64,000 nucleotides of DNA, from assembly GCF_023614525.1 (NCBI RefSeq), contig NZ_CP097885.1, positions 1,610,501 through 1,674,500 of the forward strand, written 5' to 3'. Below the pieces are notes generated by a model, which was given only the letters and a program-made list of their open reading frames with translations, had not been told where the DNA came from and searched no databases. How positions within the stretch are numbered: the first letter of the stretch is position 1; each line of letters opens with the position of its first letter. The position numbers and the translations under genes are program-made. Source of the stretch: Peptoniphilus genitalis. GTDB lineage: Bacteria > Bacillota > Clostridia > Tissierellales > Peptoniphilaceae. This document shows positions 60,020 through 64,000 of the stretch, piece by piece.

Positions 60020-60932
60020 GATAAAAAAGATTCTAGCCATACTTCTAGCAAGTCTATTATTAACATCTTGCGTGAGTCAAAAATCTAGTAAGAAAGCAAA
60101 TAATGGCGAACTGAGAATAGCAGCAACATCAATGGCAACAGTTTATATAATGGAAAAATTAAACATAGACCTAGTTGCAGTACCAGACTCGGAAATCGAT
60201 CCAATGCCAGAAAGATATAAGGATGTCCCTAAGGTAGGTATGGCAATGACACCAGACATAGAAAAATTAAAACAAATAAATCCAGACTATGTATTCTCAC
60301 CAGTGTCTTTAATATCAGACCTACTTCCAAAGTACAAGGCAGCAGACCTTGACTATGGATTTTTAAACCTAAACAACACAGATGGAATGTATAAGTCAAT
60401 AGAGGATCTTGGAAAATTACTTAACAGAAAAAAAGAAGCCAAAGACTTAATTGATGATTACAAAAAATTCATAGACGACTATAAAGAAAAACACAAGGAC
60501 AAAAAAGCACCTAGAGTATTAATCTTAATGGGTTTGCCAGGGTCCTATGTAGTAGCAACAGAAAACTCCTATGCAGGAAGCCTTGTAAAACTTGCAGGGG
60601 CAGAAAATGTATATGAAGGAACAGACCAACAATTCATAACAATAAACACAGAAGATATGTTGAAGAAAGACCCTGACATGATACTTAGAACAGCCCATGC
60701 CCTACCAGATCAAGTAATGGCAATGTTTAAAAAAGACTTTACAGAAAATGACATTTGGAAACACTTTAGGGCAGTTAAGGAAGGCAGGGTCTACGACCTT
60801 GACTACAAAAAATTTGGCATGAGTGCGAAATTCAACTACAAGGAAGCCTTAAATGACTTAGACAAACTCTTCTACGGGAAAGATTCAAATGAAGTAGGAA
60901 ATACAGGTGAAAAGACAAATGAAAAAAAATAA
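60012..60932 (+). CDS. IsdE/HtsA-like haem-binding lipoprotein
   Basis: The lipobox LLTSC puts the acylated Cys at residue 20. The 306-residue protein has the two-lobed class III binding fold. S. aureus IsdE holds haem by Met78 and His229; here GMAM (Met77/Met79) and RTAHALPDQ (His229) match both. It passes haem to the adjacent permease. It overlaps the Shp-like gene by eight bases. Confidence 0.9.
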   Translation: MNRIKKILAILLASLLLTSCVSQKSSKKANNGELRIAATSMATVYIMEKLNIDLVAVPDSEIDPMPERYKDVPKVGMAMTPDIEKLKQINPDYVFSPVSLISDLLPKYKAADLDYGFLNLNNTDGMYKSIEDLGKLLNRKKEAKDLIDDYKKFIDDYKEKHKDKKAPRVLILMGLPGSYVVATENSYAGSLVKLAGAENVYEGTDQQFITINTEDMLKKDPDMILRTAHALPDQVMAMFKKDFTENDIWKHFRAVKEGRVYDLDYKKFGMSAKFNYKEALNDLDKLFYGKDSNEVGNTGEKTNEKK

Positions 60933-61908
60933 AATCATCCTAGTTTACACCATATCAATCCTGGTCCTAATAGGACTCATCCTCTATTCAGCAAAAACAG
61001 GATCCATAGAAATGACCTTTGGAAAATTGTTAAGAGGCTTGTTCATAGAATATGATCCCGACGTAGCGACAATATATGACCTTAGGTTTCCAAGAATAAT
61101 AATATCAATACTAGCTGGGGCGGCTCTTGCAACATCAGGAGTTCTCCTACAAGCAGTAATGCAAAACCCCCTAACAGATCCAGGGATAATAGGTATATCA
61201 TCAGCAGCCAGTCTATCAGCAAGCCTTGTAATGATATTATTCCCTGGCCTATATGCCTTTAGCCCACTTTTTTCAGTAGTGGGAGGACTTCTAGCCTACC
61301 TCTTAATATATTCACTAGCTTGGAACGGAGGATCCAACCCAATAAAATTAATCCTCGTAGGTGTGGCACTCAACATGACCCTCATGGGAGTAAACGAAGG
61401 AATAAAATCCATGATGGGGGGCAACCTCACAAACGTTCAATCAATAATAGAAGGAAATGTAGCGCAAAAAACTTGGGCAGATGTAAAAATTATGGCAATT
61501 TACGGAATCCTATTTCTAATAATAGCACTCTTCACAATAAGGACAGCTAACCTACTTCAACTGGAAGACCAAACAGCACAAGCCTTGGGAGTTAATGTAA
61601 ATCGAGATAGGTTTATCCTAGCCCTAATAGGAATAATACTAGCATCAGTATCCACAGCCATTGTTGGTGTAATAGGATTCTTAGGCCTAGTGGTGCCACA
61701 CATATCAAGAATAATTCTTGGCTCCAACCACAAAAACCTAATACCCTATTCCATGATACTGGGAGCAATAACCCTCCTCCTATCAGATACCTTGGGAAGA
61801 GTGATAGCCTACCCTTACGAAATAAAACCATCAGTAGTAATGACAGTAGTGGGCGGAATATTTTTTATAGGCCTATTAAAAGTAGGAGGGAAAAATTATG
61901 GAAATTAA
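60919..61908 (+). CDS. FecCD-family haem/iron ABC permease (IsdF-like)
   Basis: A 329-residue protein with nine to ten helices and FecCD signatures (LRFPRIIISILAGAALATSGVLLQAVMQNPL and GVIGFLGLVVPHISR). ATG 60919 follows AGGTGA at 60905 with nine-base spacing; the GTG at 60907 lies inside that site and is rejected. It overlaps both neighbours. Ile codons are mostly ATA in this gene, unlike ileS or the pur genes. Confidence 0.9.
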   Translation: MKKNKIILVYTISILVLIGLILYSAKTGSIEMTFGKLLRGLFIEYDPDVATIYDLRFPRIIISILAGAALATSGVLLQAVMQNPLTDPGIIGISSAASLSASLVMILFPGLYAFSPLFSVVGGLLAYLLIYSLAWNGGSNPIKLILVGVALNMTLMGVNEGIKSMMGGNLTNVQSIIEGNVAQKTWADVKIMAIYGILFLIIALFTIRTANLLQLEDQTAQALGVNVNRDRFILALIGIILASVSTAIVGVIGFLGLVVPHISRIILGSNHKNLIPYSMILGAITLLLSDTLGRVIAYPYEIKPSVVMTVVGGIFFIGLLKVGGKNYGN

Positions 61909-62659
61909 TCACTTATTTTTCGCCTATGACAAGAACATGGTTATAAAAGACTTAAATCTAAAAATAGAAAAAAATAAGATCACAACCCTCCTAGGTGCCA
62001 ATGGCTGTGGCAAGTCAACCCTATTGAAATTAATAACAAGAGTAGAAAAACCGAAAATGGGATTCATAAGTCTTGATGGCAAAAATATAAAAAATATAGA
62101 GAGAAAAGAATTTGCAAAAAAAGTTGCCATAGTTAGACAAAAAAATCAAATAGCAGGCGACATTAAAGTTGAAGAACTTGTTGCCTATGGAAGAAATCCC
62201 TATGTAGGCTTTATGCAGAAGCCAAGCATAGAAGACAAAAACAAAATCAATGAGGCAATAGAAGTTTGTGGCTTAGAAGAGATAAGAAAAGAGCGAGTAA
62301 ATTCCCTATCAGGTGGACAAGTCCAAAGGGCGTGGATAGCTATGGCGATTGCACAAGATAGCGAGATACTTCTCTTAGACGAACCCACAACCTACTTAGA
62401 TATTAAATACCAAATAGAAATTTTAAAACTAATAAGAAATTTAAATAAAAATCTAGGCAAGACAATAATCATGGTCCTTCATGACATCAACCAGTCCCTA
62501 GAGTATTCGGACACCATAGTGGGAATGATGAAGGGGAAAATCGAATTTCAAGGAAAGGCAAGTCAGGTCTTGACAGGAGAAAAGATAAGCAAGATCTACG
62601 ACACAAGACTAAAAATAATAGATATAGAAAATAGAAAATATGTATTTGCAGAAGACTAA
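61898..62659 (+). CDS. FecE-family ABC ATPase for haem/iron uptake
   Basis: The 253-residue ATPase has Walker A GANGCGKST, signature LSGGQVQRAWIAMA, Walker B ILLLDEPTTYLD and the H-loop VLHDINQ. It is the energy subunit of the FecCD permease encoded just upstream, with which it overlaps by 11 bases. Confidence 0.93.
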   Translation: MEINHLFFAYDKNMVIKDLNLKIEKNKITTLLGANGCGKSTLLKLITRVEKPKMGFISLDGKNIKNIERKEFAKKVAIVRQKNQIAGDIKVEELVAYGRNPYVGFMQKPSIEDKNKINEAIEVCGLEEIRKERVNSLSGGQVQRAWIAMAIAQDSEILLLDEPTTYLDIKYQIEILKLIRNLNKNLGKTIIMVLHDINQSLEYSDTIVGMMKGKIEFQGKASQVLTGEKISKIYDTRLKIIDIENRKYVFAED

Positions 62660-62668
62660 GGAGGAAAA

Positions 62669-63178
62669 GTGAAAGGACTAATAATTTATTCATCAAAGAC
62701 GGGAAACACCAAGAGAATGGCAGAAAAAATTTATGGAGTCTTAAAAGAAGAACACCAGATGACAATAAAGGACATAAGAGATGCACCTCAAGTAGAACAA
62801 TTTGACTTCATACTTTTGGGTGCCTGGATCGATAGAGGGACCTTAGAGACCAAGGCATTAAAATTCTTAAAGACTATAGAAAATAAAAAGCTTGGACTAT
62901 TTGCGACCTTGGGAGCAATGCCAGACTCAGAACATGGAAGGAAGGTGATAAAAAATTTAGAGAATCTTTTAATAGACAGGGACTCCTTGGGACAATACAT
63001 ATGCCCAGGCCTAGTTGATCCCAAGATGATAGAAAAATTAAGAGGAATTACAGGGCTAGTAGTTCCAAAAAAGATAAAAGAAAAAATGATAGAAACAAGC
63101 CTTGCATCAAGAGAAGCAAGCGAAGAAGAACTAGAAGAAGCTGCAAACTACTTCTATGAAAAATTAATTAATTTATAA
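62669..63178 (+). CDS. Flavodoxin-family protein (BilS/HmuF-like)
   Basis: The 169-residue protein has the FMN phosphate loop SSKTGNTKRMA and the later segments LLGAWIDRGT and ATLGAMPDSEHG that mark the flavodoxin_4/BilS-like group. The GTG start follows AAGGAGG. Related flavodoxins supply electrons to HmuW-type radical SAM haem-opening enzymes or to bilirubin reductases. Its place at the end of the haem uptake operon supports haem use; no radical SAM gene is in the window. Confidence 0.85.
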   Translation: MKGLIIYSSKTGNTKRMAEKIYGVLKEEHQMTIKDIRDAPQVEQFDFILLGAWIDRGTLETKALKFLKTIENKKLGLFATLGAMPDSEHGRKVIKNLENLLIDRDSLGQYICPGLVDPKMIEKLRGITGLVVPKKIKEKMIETSLASREASEEELEEAANYFYEKLINL

Positions 63179-63276
63179 AAATTAGTGGGTGTTTGGGTGG
63201 GATTAGGAAAGTACGTTTATAACCTTATAAGGATTAGTTATGGAAAAATAAATAATATAAAGGAAGGATAAATAAT

Positions 63277-63885
63277 ATGAAATATTTAAAGAAAATTAGT
63301 TTATTACTATTAGTATTAATGATGTTAGTTCCAACTTTTACATTTGCTCAAGAAATGAATCTAGAATCCATAAAGGAGCAAATTAAAGAAACTATAGACT
63401 ACTCTGATTCAGAACTGTATGGATTTAAATATTCTGATAGATCCGTAAGGGAAGTAGCAGATTTTGCTATATATCACATAACAAAAGCAAAACTTTCTAT
63501 GGCTGATGATGCATTCAATAAAGATTTATCAAAAGTTGAAGATAAGGGCGACAGCTACGAAATAACTTTATATACAAAGCCAGTTAGTAAAAAAATGCTT
63601 GGTAATGTATATGAAGCAGATTGTACTAGCATTACACCTGTAATAGATGGAAAAGAAATTCAAGTAGAAGCCTTTGGTTCTAAAGAAGCTGTTCATAATA
63701 AAAATAAGACTGTGCCTGAAGGATTTAAATTCACTATATTAAAGGATGACCTAGAAGAAGAAAGTATAGGAGAATATAATAATTATTTTAAAATTAAATT
63801 TACAACTAATTTAGCTGACTCCGGATTTTTAGGTAAAATCGGTGCAGCTATGATGAAACCAGAGGCAAGATTTTTTGTAAAATAA
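63277..63885 (+). CDS. Small secreted protein of unknown function, haem-locus neighbour
   Basis: A signal peptide (1-24, ending FAQ) precedes 178 residues with an N-terminal helical part and then alternating beta strands (YEITLYTKPVSKKM, KIKFTTNL, ARFFVK). The strand order vaguely recalls NEAT-like sandwiches, but no motif settles it. There is no anchor helix or LPXTG, so it may be released as a soluble carrier. It has its own ribosome site AAGGAAGGA; about 100 bases separate it from the flavodoxin gene, including a palindrome CCTTATAAGG near 63223. Confidence 0.6.
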   Translation: MKYLKKISLLLLVLMMLVPTFTFAQEMNLESIKEQIKETIDYSDSELYGFKYSDRSVREVADFAIYHITKAKLSMADDAFNKDLSKVEDKGDSYEITLYTKPVSKKMLGNVYEADCTSITPVIDGKEIQVEAFGSKEAVHNKNKTVPEGFKFTILKDDLEEESIGEYNNYFKIKFTTNLADSGFLGKIGAAMMKPEARFFVK

Positions 63886-63945
63886 ATTATAATAAATAAC
63901 TAATCCTTAAAAATTTACAATTCAAAAGATGTTTATTGTGAATAG

Positions 63946-63982
63946 TAATAGATGTATAGCGAATAGACCTATACATCTATTA
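63946..63982. repeat. Perfect 14-bp inverted repeat
   Basis: TAATAGATGTATAG (63946-63959) and CTATACATCTATTA (63969-63982) are exact reverse complements with a 9-base loop. No T run follows on the + strand (A-rich sequence follows), so it is not a usual terminator. Confidence 0.75.
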
Positions 63983-64000
63983 ACTATATAAAAAAAAGAA

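Overview
The window is AT-rich, densely packed DNA with strong Shine-Dalgarno sites, a T-box, a ykkC-type riboswitch and copper-amine-oxidase-like 'stalk' domains on secreted proteins. This fits a low-GC Gram-positive anaerobe, most likely a Peptoniphilaceae/Tissierellia coccus (Anaerococcus- or Peptoniphilus-like). The genus cannot be fixed from the sequence alone. Almost every gene lies on the + strand; only a DUF2007-like gene, rpsD and ppaC are on the - strand. No insertion sequence, prophage, rRNA or CRISPR array was seen.

Layout. 0-7.2 kb: the 3' part of ppk1, then a purC-purE-purM-purN-purH-purD operon behind a PRPP-type ykkC riboswitch with terminator. 7.4-19.6 kb: a large repeat-bearing surface protein, an alpha/beta hydrolase, small proteins, an NSS symporter, rpsD, a biotin-dependent carboxyltransferase/decarboxylase alpha subunit, an M29 aminopeptidase and a secreted stalk-domain protein. 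19.7-30.5 kb: one long operon joining DNA-uptake and topology genes (yifB/comM, dprA, topA) to type IV pilus genes (pilB, pilC, a pilin, prepilin peptidase, a PilM/PilN-like fusion) and a HypE-like PurM-fold protein. 30.5-33.4 kb: a cell-wall amidase, rph, rdgB, then tRNA-His and tRNA-Leu. 33.7-40.7 kb: a second long operon (NusG-II protein, Gx transporter, maf, radC, SGNH hydrolase, a PilO-like protein, four pseudopilin-like proteins, efp, a CD1247-like protein). 40.7-49.2 kb: pyrC, a DUF4153 membrane protein, a protein with a His/Cys-rich tail, CBS-domain pyrophosphatase, two oxidoreductases and an Rrf2 regulator. 49.2-52.6 kb: T-box and ileS, encoding a type-2 isoleucyl-tRNA synthetase with the swapped GXHH signature.

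52.6-63.9 kb looks like a metal/heme acquisition locus of two adjacent operons. The first holds a DUF454 protein, a pair of exporter-fold ABC half-transporters and a DtxR-like regulator whose usual metal ligands look degenerate. The second holds a NEAT-domain surface protein, a Shp-like haem-binding protein, an IsdE-like haem lipoprotein, a FecCD permease, a FecE-type ATPase and a flavodoxin, followed by a small secreted protein. The upstream regions of both operons carry the same two inverted-repeat motifs (TnAAC-N4-GTTAA and TGATA-N3-AATATCA), so they are probably co-regulated. This is the best candidate here for an under-described system: a surface haem relay held by C-terminal membrane helices instead of LPXTG anchors, tied to a divergent DtxR-fold regulator and possibly to anaerobic haem degradation through the flavodoxin.

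How the parts fit: the two pilus loci together supply ATPase, platform, peptidase, inner-membrane scaffold and several pseudopilins, and their linkage to dprA and yifB points to DNA uptake. Polyphosphate kinase, CBS-pyrophosphatase, Maf, RdgB and the PRPP-sensing purine operon reflect nucleotide and phosphate housekeeping. The stalk domain recurs in three secreted proteins, one of them a wall amidase, and may be this lineage's way of holding proteins at the cell surface.
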